NCBI RefSeq assembly: GCF_017811155.1
Contig: NZ_JACVCV010000011.1
Span: 1 to 64,000 of the forward strand
Origin: Lunatimonas salinarum
GTDB lineage: Bacteria; Bacteroidota; Bacteroidia; Cytophagales; Cyclobacteriaceae
Reading direction: 5' to 3'
Length of the DNA: 64,000 nt
The notes beneath the pieces are model-generated. The model was not told where the DNA came from, ran no database searches, and worked only from the letters and a program-made list of their open reading frames with translations. This document shows, piece by piece, positions 8,024 to 16,340 of the stretch (position 1 is the stretch's first letter; every line of letters starts with the position of its first letter). Both the position numbers and the translations under genes were made by a program.

Positions 8024-8133
8024 AATCGCTAGAAGATATCATAGAATCCATTCAAAAAATCAAAAACGACCCGGATGGCCTGTCAGCAACGGAGTTCTTT
8101 AATAATGACAAGACGCTTGATATATTCAAATGA
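8023..8133 (+). pseudogene. HEPN (DUF86-like) toxin fragment
   Basis: In the frame ending at TGA 8131-8133, about 35 codons read like the N-terminus of DUF86/HEPN toxins: LEDIIESIQKIKND followed by GLSATEFFNNDKTLD. The start and the C-terminal half, including the RxxxxH RNase motif, are absent. It is fused to the broken MNT gene and its stop overlaps the start of the pyruvate kinase gene (ATGA). This is a dead remnant of an MNT/HEPN toxin-antitoxin pair. Confidence 0.7.
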
Positions 8134-9581
8134 AAGTGGATTCTATATTTATTGAGCAGCAGTTGGCATCGATTGAATCAGAGATGCTTCTTACCTGCGA
8201 AGATCAGCAGACGCTGCTCGCAGCCATCCACCCCGACAACCAACAGGCGGCAAAAAACCTGCTGCACTACCTGGCCTTTAGAAGCGAAGACCGAACCAAG
8301 CTGCAGCTTGCGTTGCATCGTCTTGGCTTATCCGCCCTTTCCAATGCAGAAAGCCATATCCTTTCCCAAGTGCAGGCAGTTAGGCAACGACTTGGGCATC
8401 AGTACACAACTGATCAGCTTTGCACGCACAGATACCCCGAAACCAAAGAACGCTTAGCCCAAAAATCAAACGACCTGTTCGGTAGCGGCGACGAAAGCCG
8501 ACAGCCGTATATCATGGTTACCCTAGATCCGGACATCACAGAGGAACCCGAAAAATTGAACGAATTGCTGATTCAGGGCATGAATGTGGCACGCATCAAC
8601 TGCGCGCACGGAGACCAAACAATGTGGGAGCAGTTGATTGAAGCTGTCAGAGAAGCCACTCAGGCTACCGGTATCCCCTGTAAAGTATATATGGATCTCG
8701 CAGGCCCCAAAATACGCACCGAATTCCTAGGGGAAGAACGAAAAAAGAAATCCCTGGCAATTGCCGAAGGAAGCTTGGTATATCTCTCCGGTTCCAAAGA
8801 GGGCTATGGCAAAGAAGATACGGTGATCAGCCCCACCGTACCCGAAGTAATCCCCTACTTAAAACCGGAGCAACGGGTCTTCTTTGATGATGGGAAAGTA
8901 TTCGGAACCATCGAAACAAAAGACCATCGCGGTGTGGGCGTACGAATTCGAAAATACTTTGCCAAAAGACAACGAATTAAGGTAGACAAAGGAATAAACT
9001 TCCCCGATAGCAAAATCAAGATACCGGCACTTACCGCCTACGACCGTGAGGTACTTCCCTTTGTGGTAGCACACGCAGACCTCATCGGCTATTCCTTTGT
9101 CAATTCAGCGGAAGATCTCCTATATCTCCGAAAACTCCTGTCTGAGCTCACCGCTTTTCCTCCTCCCGTTATTCTAAAAATTGAGACAGCCCTTTCTGTA
9201 AAAAACCTCCCCGAGCTTTTGCTGGAAAGCATGAAAGACCCCTTATCCGGTGTAATGATCGCAAGGGGGGACTTGGCCGTAGAAACGGGGTTTCAGAAGC
9301 TGGCAGAAATACAGGATGACATCCTCTGGCTCTGTGAAGCAGCACAAATCCCGGTAGTATGGGCCACTCAGGTGTTAGAAAACCTCCATAAAACCGGCAT
9401 TGCCACCCGTTCAGAAATCACAGATGCGGCGCAGTCGGCCTTGGCTGAATGCGTAATGATCAACAAGGGCCCTCACACCATCACCGTGATACAATACCTG
9501 AAGGAAATCATACACCGATCGAAGGCTCAGCGTACCAAAAAAAGATTTTTGGTAGGGAAATTGAAGCTTGGCAAGCTATGA
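8130..9581 (+). CDS. Divergent pyruvate kinase with N-terminal extension
   Basis: A 483-residue pyruvate kinase homologue with unusual layout. Residues 1-~125 are a helical extension not found in the usual enzyme. The catalytic barrel follows: VARINCAHG (R155, N157), YMDLAGPKIRTE (D189), LKIET (K350, E352), MIARGDLAVE (R379-D381) and WATQVLENL (T413). The lidded B domain lies about 200-290. The region that normally reads SGETA is INKGP here, and the C-terminal allosteric domain is missing. The phosphoenolpyruvate site residues are kept, so activity is plausible, without the usual fructose-bisphosphate or AMP control. Its ATG overlaps the stop of the HEPN remnant. Confidence 0.75.
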   Translation: MKVDSIFIEQQLASIESEMLLTCEDQQTLLAAIHPDNQQAAKNLLHYLAFRSEDRTKLQLALHRLGLSALSNAESHILSQVQAVRQRLGHQYTTDQLCTHRYPETKERLAQKSNDLFGSGDESRQPYIMVTLDPDITEEPEKLNELLIQGMNVARINCAHGDQTMWEQLIEAVREATQATGIPCKVYMDLAGPKIRTEFLGEERKKKSLAIAEGSLVYLSGSKEGYGKEDTVISPTVPEVIPYLKPEQRVFFDDGKVFGTIETKDHRGVGVRIRKYFAKRQRIKVDKGINFPDSKIKIPALTAYDREVLPFVVAHADLIGYSFVNSAEDLLYLRKLLSELTAFPPPVILKIETALSVKNLPELLLESMKDPLSGVMIARGDLAVETGFQKLAEIQDDILWLCEAAQIPVVWATQVLENLHKTGIATRSEITDAAQSALAECVMINKGPHTITVIQYLKEIIHRSKAQRTKKRFLVGKLKLGKL

Positions 9582-9598
9582 TGAGGTATTTTTAGGGT

Positions 9599-10948
9599 AT
9601 GGATAAAAAGAAATTGGTCGTGATCGGTGGCGATGCTGCCGGCATGAGTGCTGCCTCCAAAGTGAGAAGGGCGCAGCCCGATTGGGAAATTGTGGTGTAC
9701 GAACGAAGTCCCCACACCTCTTACGCTGCCTGTGGCATCCCGTACTACATAGGAGGCATGGTCGAGGAAGAAAACTCCCTCATCGCACGTTCGCCGGAAA
9801 CGTTCCTGAAAAAGCACCAAATACTTGCCCTTACACACCACGAGGTCATAAAAATTGATACTCAAAAGAAGTGTGTACTGGTGAAAGAACTCGCTACCCA
9901 ACAAACCGATTGGCAGACCTACGATCACCTTCTGATTGCCACCGGCGCATCGCCCATTCATCCCAATTTACCCGGAGTACAATCCCAGGGGGTATTCTCC
10001 CTATCCACGTTGGAAAGTGGCATACTGGCAAAAAGATACGTAACGGCCAATCGTCCCAAGCGTGCGGTTATCGTAGGGGCCGGATATATCGGGCTGGAAA
10101 TGGCGGAAGCCTTACTGGAACAAGGTATGCACGTATCCATGATCGACCGAAACGATCAAATCATGGGTACGCTGGATAAAGACATGGCTACTCGGGTTTA
10201 CGACTACCTGCAGGAACAGGGAGTACAACTATTCTTGGAAGAGACGCTACTCGCTATCCATTCCGACGCATCCCATAAAGTATGTAGAGTAGAAACGGAA
10301 AAACGTACCCTTGATGCCGAATTGGTTATCCTTGGTATAGGAGTAAGGCCAAACACAGAGCTGGCAGCCGCAGCGGGCATTCAACTCTGTGACTCCGGCG
10401 CAATCGCCGTGAACGAACGAATGGAAACATCCGAAAAGGATGTTTGGGCGGCCGGAGATTGTGCTTCTTCCAAGCACCTGATCAAGAATCAGGATATATT
10501 TATTTCACTAGGCACAGTAGCCAACAAACAAGGATTGGTCGCAGGCACTGTCATCGCAGGTGAAAAAGCCAGCTTTCCAGGAGTAGTAGGAACCGCCATT
10601 ACCAGATTTCAAGATATGGAAATCGCCCGCACGGGGCTTTCCGAGATAGAAGCAGTCGCCTTGGGTATGGCCTATCGTAAAGCAACGATCGAAAGTAGTA
10701 CCATTGCCCGGTATTTTCCGGGGAGCGGAAAAATTGCCGTCAAATTGATATGTCGGGCAGATAATGGGCTGGTATTGGGCGCTCAGATCATTGGATCAAA
10801 AGGGGCCGCAAAACGGATTGATACTGTCGTAGCGGTAATCAAAGGGAACCTGAGCGTACAAGACCTGGTATATTTGGATTTGGCCTATGCCCCACCCTTT
10901 TCCGGAGTTTGGGACCCCATTCAGATCGCCGCCCGGCAACTGAGCTGA
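9599..10948 (+). CDS. CoA-disulfide reductase-like FAD/NAD(P)H oxidoreductase
   Basis: A 449-residue member of the pyridine nucleotide-disulfide oxidoreductase family. It shows the FAD-binding VVIGGDAAGMSAA at the N-terminus, the single redox cysteine C45 in SYAACGIPYYIGG, the second dinucleotide motif VIVGAGYIGLEMAEAL, the FAD segment VWAAGDCA, and the C-terminal signature DLAYAPPFSGVWDP typical of CoA-disulfide reductases and related NADH oxidases or persulfide reductases. It would reduce CoA disulfide or a similar disulfide/persulfide with NAD(P)H in the cytoplasm. A rhodanese domain, found in some relatives, is absent. It starts 17 bp after the pyruvate kinase and is probably cotranscribed. 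Confidence 0.85.
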   Translation: MDKKKLVVIGGDAAGMSAASKVRRAQPDWEIVVYERSPHTSYAACGIPYYIGGMVEEENSLIARSPETFLKKHQILALTHHEVIKIDTQKKCVLVKELATQQTDWQTYDHLLIATGASPIHPNLPGVQSQGVFSLSTLESGILAKRYVTANRPKRAVIVGAGYIGLEMAEALLEQGMHVSMIDRNDQIMGTLDKDMATRVYDYLQEQGVQLFLEETLLAIHSDASHKVCRVETEKRTLDAELVILGIGVRPNTELAAAAGIQLCDSGAIAVNERMETSEKDVWAAGDCASSKHLIKNQDIFISLGTVANKQGLVAGTVIAGEKASFPGVVGTAITRFQDMEIARTGLSEIEAVALGMAYRKATIESSTIARYFPGSGKIAVKLICRADNGLVLGAQIIGSKGAAKRIDTVVAVIKGNLSVQDLVYLDLAYAPPFSGVWDPIQIAARQLS

Positions 10949-11031
10949 AACCCGGTTTCAATGACCATGCCTGAACACATCAGAAATTAAAAATAATCTG
11001 CATTATTCTTATTTTTTTAGTTTAAAACAAC

Positions 11032-11039
11032 TACCTTAG
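11032..11039 (+). promoter_or_regulatory. TAnnTTTG-like promoter box
   Basis: TACCTTAG, one base from the Bacteroidota -7 consensus TAnnTTTG, lies 21 bp before the ATG of the lipoprotein gene at 11061. Confidence 0.4.
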
Positions 11040-11060
11040 AACCTGAACCTTATATTTCAG

Positions 11061-12230
11061 ATGATGACTAAAAACCTTCTTTTTGTATTTCTAGGATTTA
11101 CGATCGCTGGGCTCCCGGGATGTTCCAAGCCCGCTAAAGAAAGGGCTCCGCTCCTGGCACGCCTACAGATGGAAGACTCTATACGGGTAAATTATGAGGG
11201 CATTTTGGACCTGATGGATATTGATCCAACGAGAAACCGAATACTATTGCATGATCCGCAACGAGGGGTAATCCTTCTGACCGATTTCTCAGGCACCCAT
11301 TTGGAAACCATGGAAAAACGAGGTGACAGCAGGGATAGCTATGGAAGTTTTCCCTGGACTCCCGCTAAGTTTCTGGAAAACGGGCATTTTTTTCTTATCG
11401 GTGTAAAGGGCTACCAGGAATTTGAACCCAACGGACGACTCATGCGAGCTGTCCCCTTTGCTTCAAAAGAAATCCCCAGCTTTTCGGGCAGGGCCGCAGC
11501 TGACAATCCGGTAGCCCGTCTCGGATCAGAATACATTATTCGCGGCATAACCGCTTGGGGAGAGTTTACCAAAGCAGAACCAGCATATTACGACAATTTT
11601 CAACTCCTCGCTAGAATCAACCCAAAACTAGGTACTGTGGAACGTTTTTTACACCTGGCCCAAGAAAGCCTGTTTAAAAATGGGCGCGCGTATGACGTTA
11701 CCGAAATGATGCCCTCATTTGCACTTCACGGGGATACCCTGTATGTAACCGTGGGTACCGATCCGAACCTGTATATATACCGGATGAATACCGATGTGGA
11801 ACCGATTACTACACGTAAGATGGAACATACCTCCTTCAATCCAGGTCAAGGGAAAGCTCCCGCAGAGGCCGACGTCAAAGCGATTGCTGTGGATTGGTCA
11901 GCCGGTCGAACCAGGTCACTCACGCTGATGGACACCCTCCTCCTGGCCTGTTACCATCCCGGCTTTGACCCAGTAGACCGGGAAAGGTACCTAAATTTGG
12001 ATAGGGACTACAGTGAATTCATGGCAGAAATGGAAGCTAAATACCCCAACAGATTGCTTGTCATGAACCTGGAGGGAAAACGATTGGCAGACATAGCAAT
12101 TCCCCCACAACTTGACTACCGACAACTACTCTATAAGGATGGAAAATTGTGGTTTTTGTCGAGGTTCAACAAAGATCGGGAAGAGGATTTTGTGCAACTG
12201 TATAAAGTGCGCCTCCATTTAGAAAATTGA
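11061..12230 (+). CDS. Lipoprotein, probable beta-propeller
   Basis: A 389-residue lipoprotein: signal peptide ending in the lipobox LPGC (C21), so it should be lipid-anchored in the envelope. The mature part has repeated strand-rich stretches with phrases such as RILLHDP and GRLMRAVPF, which resemble the six-bladed propeller lipoproteins common in Bacteroidota (BF3164/TolB-like). No enzyme motif is recognised. Function is unknown. It is preceded by its own promoter-like box and is followed by an unrelated small gene. Confidence 0.65.
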   Translation: MMTKNLLFVFLGFTIAGLPGCSKPAKERAPLLARLQMEDSIRVNYEGILDLMDIDPTRNRILLHDPQRGVILLTDFSGTHLETMEKRGDSRDSYGSFPWTPAKFLENGHFFLIGVKGYQEFEPNGRLMRAVPFASKEIPSFSGRAAADNPVARLGSEYIIRGITAWGEFTKAEPAYYDNFQLLARINPKLGTVERFLHLAQESLFKNGRAYDVTEMMPSFALHGDTLYVTVGTDPNLYIYRMNTDVEPITTRKMEHTSFNPGQGKAPAEADVKAIAVDWSAGRTRSLTLMDTLLLACYHPGFDPVDRERYLNLDRDYSEFMAEMEAKYPNRLLVMNLEGKRLADIAIPPQLDYRQLLYKDGKLWFLSRFNKDREEDFVQLYKVRLHLEN

Positions 12231-12342
12231 TCGATGCGTACTTACAGACACCACCAAATTGCTGGATGAAATTTCCAAAGCTTTTTTCCTTTTGGGTATT
12301 AACCCGTACCTTCGCAGGGGTAAACGAATTAATGGAAAAAAT

Positions 12343-12834
12343 ATGAGAGTATGGTTTTTGTGTAAGGTCAAATATGCGAAAGAAAACGAGCAGGGACTGC
12401 TCAAAAATGTATCTGAGCAATACTTGGTTGATGCGGTGTCCTTTACCGAGGCAGAAGCCAGGATCTACGATATGCTGGGTTCGGTCATTCGCGGCGACTT
12501 TCAGGTTACCAACATCAGTAAAAGCAATATCGTGGACGTATTTTTCTTTGAGGACATCGATATTTGGCATAAGTGCAAAATCACGTATATCGTAGCAGAC
12601 GCAGACAGTGGCAAGGAAAAAAAGGTTACCCAGTTTATGTTGGTTACCGCGCACCATGTCAAGGAAGCCTATGAGCGAATTTACGAAAGCCTGAACAACA
12701 TGCTGGTCACATTCAATGTGCCCGAGGTGGTGGAAAGTCCCATCGTGGAAGTCTTCCCCTATGAAAAAGACGATGATTTAAACCCGCCGATACCTGAAAA
12801 TCTAAAACCAATAAATGAGTCTACCCCTTCCTGA
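12343..12834 (+). CDS. DUF4494 family protein
   Basis: A 163-residue protein from the ATG at 12343, chosen because the family begins with M-R-x-W-F-x-CKVKY, seen here as MRVWFLCKVKY. A frame open further upstream to TTG 12259 adds 28 non-conserved residues. The stretch VSEQYLVDAVSFTEAEARI is characteristic of DUF4494, a small Bacteroidota family of unknown function that also turns up in phage and mobile contexts. It has no signal or membrane segment. Confidence 0.75.
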   Translation: MRVWFLCKVKYAKENEQGLLKNVSEQYLVDAVSFTEAEARIYDMLGSVIRGDFQVTNISKSNIVDVFFFEDIDIWHKCKITYIVADADSGKEKKVTQFMLVTAHHVKEAYERIYESLNNMLVTFNVPEVVESPIVEVFPYEKDDDLNPPIPENLKPINESTPS

Positions 12835-12927
12835 AAAACCAACCCTCACACAAACTCCTTCATAAAAAGCAAATAACTTAATTTAAAATACATCTTTTAT
12901 TATATTGCAGCGAAATAAGTCGTTGAC

Positions 12928-13620
12928 ATGAAAAATGTATTCCTTTTAATCACCATTGTTTTAGCTTCTTCTCAACTCCTACTAGGTCAGGATGACCGAA
13001 AAGATCGGATCGGGATAGGTATTGGTCCGTCCAAGCTATACGGAGATAATACAGGTATTCACAGTGAGTTCAAATTTAAAGTCTTGCCGGCTATTTCCCT
13101 GGATTTTAACAAGAAATTGACGGAGCAATTTGATGCGAAAGCAACCGCAGGATTTCAAGCGATCCAAAGTGGTGATTTTTATGGTATTCGGGCTATAAAC
13201 AAAATTGCCGAAGCGGGTCTTCCGCACGCATTTACGGGGTCCCTATTGTTCGTGGATGTGATGCCCATCTATCATATCAACCCAAATAAAAGCGGTTACT
13301 TGCCGTCTTTAATCAAAGTCTACACCGGATTAGGCTTGGGCTACTTCCAATCCAGCAGAAGAGATACCCGACGGGTCATCAATGATATGGGTGGTTTTCG
13401 GGATGAAACCTACGATGCATCAAATTCCGGTATATACATTCCATTTCGATTGGGCATCTACAAGGACTTGAAAAAAGGCGATGCGGAGATCGGTCTGGAA
13501 AGTTCATTTATGACGGCTGTATTCGGTCAGATGGAAGGAAACGATCAGCAACAAAAATCCATCAAGCCAGACATGGCGGCTCAACTCCAGTTTTATTACC
13601 GGATCTCCATCGGGAAATAG
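12928..13620 (+). CDS. Outer-membrane beta-barrel protein
   Basis: A 230-residue exported protein with a signal peptide (about residues 1-20, ending LLLG-QDD) and a strand-rich body with alternating hydrophobic residues (GIGIGPSKLY, GLGLGYFQSS). The C-terminus is aromatic (LQFYYRISIGK), as expected of a small outer-membrane barrel of the porin-like/OMP_b-brl type. The substrate is unknown. It stands alone between a DUF4494 gene and the GH32 remnant. Confidence 0.6.
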   Translation: MKNVFLLITIVLASSQLLLGQDDRKDRIGIGIGPSKLYGDNTGIHSEFKFKVLPAISLDFNKKLTEQFDAKATAGFQAIQSGDFYGIRAINKIAEAGLPHAFTGSLLFVDVMPIYHINPNKSGYLPSLIKVYTGLGLGYFQSSRRDTRRVINDMGGFRDETYDASNSGIYIPFRLGIYKDLKKGDAEIGLESSFMTAVFGQMEGNDQQQKSIKPDMAAQLQFYYRISIGK

Positions 13621-13626
13621 CCTACC

Positions 13627-13959
13627 ATGGGCCATGGATTGGGCGGGTTGCTGAAAATTCCAGTAGAGTATCCGGATGGGGATTTTCACACCAATTTCGT
13701 CAAAGTTCACCTTGCTTCTCTCTACAATGGCCTTTCTGAAAAATCAATACAGCCTTTTTTGGACAGCCGTTCCATAGAAGTATTTTTCCATTCGGGAGAA
13801 TGGGTAATGACCGCTGTTCTCTTCCCCAATAAACCTTACCGCACCATGGAACTAACCGGAGGCGCAACCAATACACGGATATTTTTTCTATCGAATCCAT
13901 TTGGGAGTAAATCCTTTCCGCTCATTTATTTTCATGGTAGGTTTTTTTTATGTCTGTAA
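13627..13959 (+). pseudogene. C-terminal fragment of a GH32 fructosidase/levanase-like enzyme
   Basis: An open frame of 110 codons whose residues ~18-85 match the C-terminal beta-sandwich end of glycoside hydrolase family 32 (sucrases, levanases, fructanases): the pattern D-x-R-S-I-E-V-F-x-x-x-G-x-W-V-M-T-x-x-x-F-P-x-x-P-Y is clear. The catalytic five-bladed propeller with WxNDPNG and ECP motifs is absent, so this is a stump left by a deletion. It lies just upstream of a sugar porter and a fructokinase-like kinase, the usual companions of GH32, which supports the reading. Confidence 0.7.
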
Positions 13960-14006
13960 ACTTTTTAGTTTTATTCTTTGATGCGAACCATGAACCCAAT
14001 CAACTT

Positions 14007-15350
14007 ATGCAAATAAACAAATACGTACTATTTCTTTCGGTGGTAGCTGCGCTTGGAGGATTCCTTTTTGGTTTTGATACAGCGGTAATATCCGGTGCAG
14101 AACGGTACATTCAGCAAGTCTGGGGGCTCAGCGATTGGAGCCACGGTCTAGCCGTGGCGATTGCATTGTACGGCACGGTGATTGGAGCCCTCTTTGGGGG
14201 AATTCCCGCTAACAAATATGGCCGAAAAAAATCCCTTATTTGGATAGGGCTCTTGTACTTCGTCTCCGCCTTAGGCTCTGCCGTAGCCCCGGAGGTCATT
14301 TCCTTTATGGCATTCCGTTTTATAGGAGGATTGGGCGTGGGAGCCTCTTCTGTCGTAGCACCTATGTATATCAGCGAAATCTCTCCTGCGAAAAACAGAG
14401 GACAACTGGTCGCTCTGTTCCAGTTTAACTTGGTGTTTGGAATACTGGTGGCCTATTTTAGTAACTACTTGATAGACATGACCATTGCAACCGAAAGCTG
14501 GCGCTGGATGCTGGGTATGGAGGCAATACCTGCGTTGATTTACACGATTTTGGTCTTTAAAGTACCTCAAAGCCCCCGATGGTTGATCGCAAAACACGGT
14601 AATTTTCAGGAAGCAGAGCGCATTTTAACAAAAACGGACCCAGAGGGGGTGAAAGAGGCCATAAAGCTGGCACTGGAAGAAAAGGAACTCAACAAGTTGA
14701 AGGTGGGCTTTATGGCACTATTTAAAAACCAATACCTTCACATTACCCTATTAGCCGTAGTAATCGCCATGTTCAACCAACTCTCCGGTATCAACGCCAT
14801 CATTTACTTTGCCCCTAGGGTATTTGAGATGGCGGGGATCAGCGCGGAAAGTGCCCTGCTATCTACCGTGGGTATCGGGGCCATCAACCTTGTGGCAACC
14901 ATGCTGGGCCTATACCTCATTGACCGCATTGGCAGAAAGAAACTGATGTACATTGGCTCCATCGGATACATTATTTCCCTTTCACTGATCGCTTATTCCT
15001 TTTCCGGGGGACAGTTGAGTGTAGGGTTGCTCCCTATATTTGTATTTATGTTTATCGCTTCCCATGCGGTCGGGCAGGGGGCGGTGATTTGGGTGTTCAT
15101 TTCGGAGGTTTTTCCAAACGAACTGCGGGCCTACGGACAATCCATCGGCTGTTTTACCCATTGGATACTCGCCGCTTTGATCGCAAACGTGTTTCCTTTC
15201 TTTGCCAACCAATTTGGGCCTGTACCCATTTTTGCCTTCTTTGCGGTCATGATGGTTCTTCAACTCATTTGGGTAGCATTTAAAATGCCAGAAACCAAAG
15301 GCCGGTCGCTGGAAGAAATCCAACAAGATTTAACGAAAAACCATGCCTAA
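14007..15350 (+). CDS. MFS sugar porter
   Basis: A 447-residue major facilitator of the sugar-porter family with twelve predicted membrane segments. Diagnostic motifs: GFLFGFDTAVISG at helix 1, the loop-2 motif GRKKSL, PMYISEISP and RGQLV after helix 4, QLSGINAIIYFAP in helix 7, and PETKGRSLEEI at the C-terminus. The start at 14007 is preferred because the family begins a few residues before helix 1; the frame stays open to 13950 over unrelated residues. It overlaps the kinase gene by 8 bp. With the GH32 stump and the kinase, fructose or a related hexose is the likely substrate. Confidence 0.85.
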   Translation: MQINKYVLFLSVVAALGGFLFGFDTAVISGAERYIQQVWGLSDWSHGLAVAIALYGTVIGALFGGIPANKYGRKKSLIWIGLLYFVSALGSAVAPEVISFMAFRFIGGLGVGASSVVAPMYISEISPAKNRGQLVALFQFNLVFGILVAYFSNYLIDMTIATESWRWMLGMEAIPALIYTILVFKVPQSPRWLIAKHGNFQEAERILTKTDPEGVKEAIKLALEEKELNKLKVGFMALFKNQYLHITLLAVVIAMFNQLSGINAIIYFAPRVFEMAGISAESALLSTVGIGAINLVATMLGLYLIDRIGRKKLMYIGSIGYIISLSLIAYSFSGGQLSVGLLPIFVFMFIASHAVGQGAVIWVFISEVFPNELRAYGQSIGCFTHWILAALIANVFPFFANQFGPVPIFAFFAVMMVLQLIWVAFKMPETKGRSLEEIQQDLTKNHA

Positions 15351-16227
15351 GAAAGCCATCTGTTTTGGAGAAATGCTTTGGGATGTGTTCCCCAAGAGAA
15401 AAATTGCGGGCGGTGCTCCTATGAACGTGGCACTTCACCTGCAACACTTAGGACTGGACACGACGATGATTTCCAGGGTCGGAAGGGACAAGCTAGGCAA
15501 AGACCTCATCCGGTTTGTGGAAGGCTTTGGACTAGACACCTCGCTGATTCAACTAGACGATGAGCTCCCGACCGGAACGGTACATGTGGACGATTCGGAT
15601 CGTGAAAACATCAAATACGAGATCGTAAAGCCTGCTGGCTGGGACCGTATAGCATGGGATGAATCCATCCAACGGGTCGTAAGAATGGCGGATGTGTTTG
15701 TGTATGGGAGCCTATCTGCGCGAGAACCGCTAAGCCGCGAAACACTGTTTTCACTCTTAGAGACTTCCGATACGCTAAAAGTGCTTGATATCAATTTACG
15801 GCCCCCATTCTATACGGCTGAATTGATCGAAAAGCTACTGATGTCCTGCAATATCCTCAAAATAAACGAAGACGAACTTTCCAAGATCGCTTCCTTTCAC
15901 GATTTGCCTTCCAAGACCGACGCTGCACTGGAAAAATTAGCCGAACAATTTGAATTGGATCTTATCTGTGTCACCCTAGGCGCCAAAGGTGCCCTACTCT
16001 ACCAAGAGGGAGAAATCGTATCCCACCCAGGATACCCCGTGGAAGTGGCCGATACGGTTGGGTCGGGGGACGCCTTTTTGGCAGGGTTCATCGCAAAGTT
16101 TTTGGAGCATCAATCACCTGAACAAATGCTCGATTATGCATGTGCCTTGGGGGCTTTGGTGGCCACCATGGAAGGGGGAACGCCCAAATACGACCAACAT
16201 GAAGTAGAACTTCTGCGGAAAAGCTAG
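15343..16227 (+). CDS. PfkB-family sugar kinase, fructokinase-like
   Basis: A 294-residue PfkB/ribokinase-family kinase. The N-terminal GGAPMNVALHLQHLG and the C-terminal DTVGSGDAFLAGF (anion hole and catalytic aspartate) are the two family signatures. The early stretch CFGEMLWDVFP resembles bacterial fructokinases. It should phosphorylate fructose or a similar sugar with ATP in the cytoplasm. It overlaps the sugar porter by 8 bp, so uptake and phosphorylation are coupled in one operon. Confidence 0.85.
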   Translation: MPKKAICFGEMLWDVFPKRKIAGGAPMNVALHLQHLGLDTTMISRVGRDKLGKDLIRFVEGFGLDTSLIQLDDELPTGTVHVDDSDRENIKYEIVKPAGWDRIAWDESIQRVVRMADVFVYGSLSAREPLSRETLFSLLETSDTLKVLDINLRPPFYTAELIEKLLMSCNILKINEDELSKIASFHDLPSKTDAALEKLAEQFELDLICVTLGAKGALLYQEGEIVSHPGYPVEVADTVGSGDAFLAGFIAKFLEHQSPEQMLDYACALGALVATMEGGTPKYDQHEVELLRKS

Positions 16228-16266
16228 AAAGGGCCCTTAAGCAAAACAGCCCGCCTATTGAGTGCT

Positions 16267-16294
16267 CTTTCAGGCAATCGTTTGCTCCTGAAAG
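16267..16294. terminator. Hairpin between convergent genes
   Basis: CTTTCAGG (16267-16274) and CCTGAAAG (16287-16294) form an 8-bp stem, and the loop adds a GCAA/TTGC inner pair. It sits between the convergent kinase and racemase genes. No T run follows on either strand, so termination is only likely. Confidence 0.4.
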
Positions 16295-16340
16295 GTGGCA
16301 AAAGTTGCTTCCGATAACGTCTTGATAGCATCGTCCCTTA

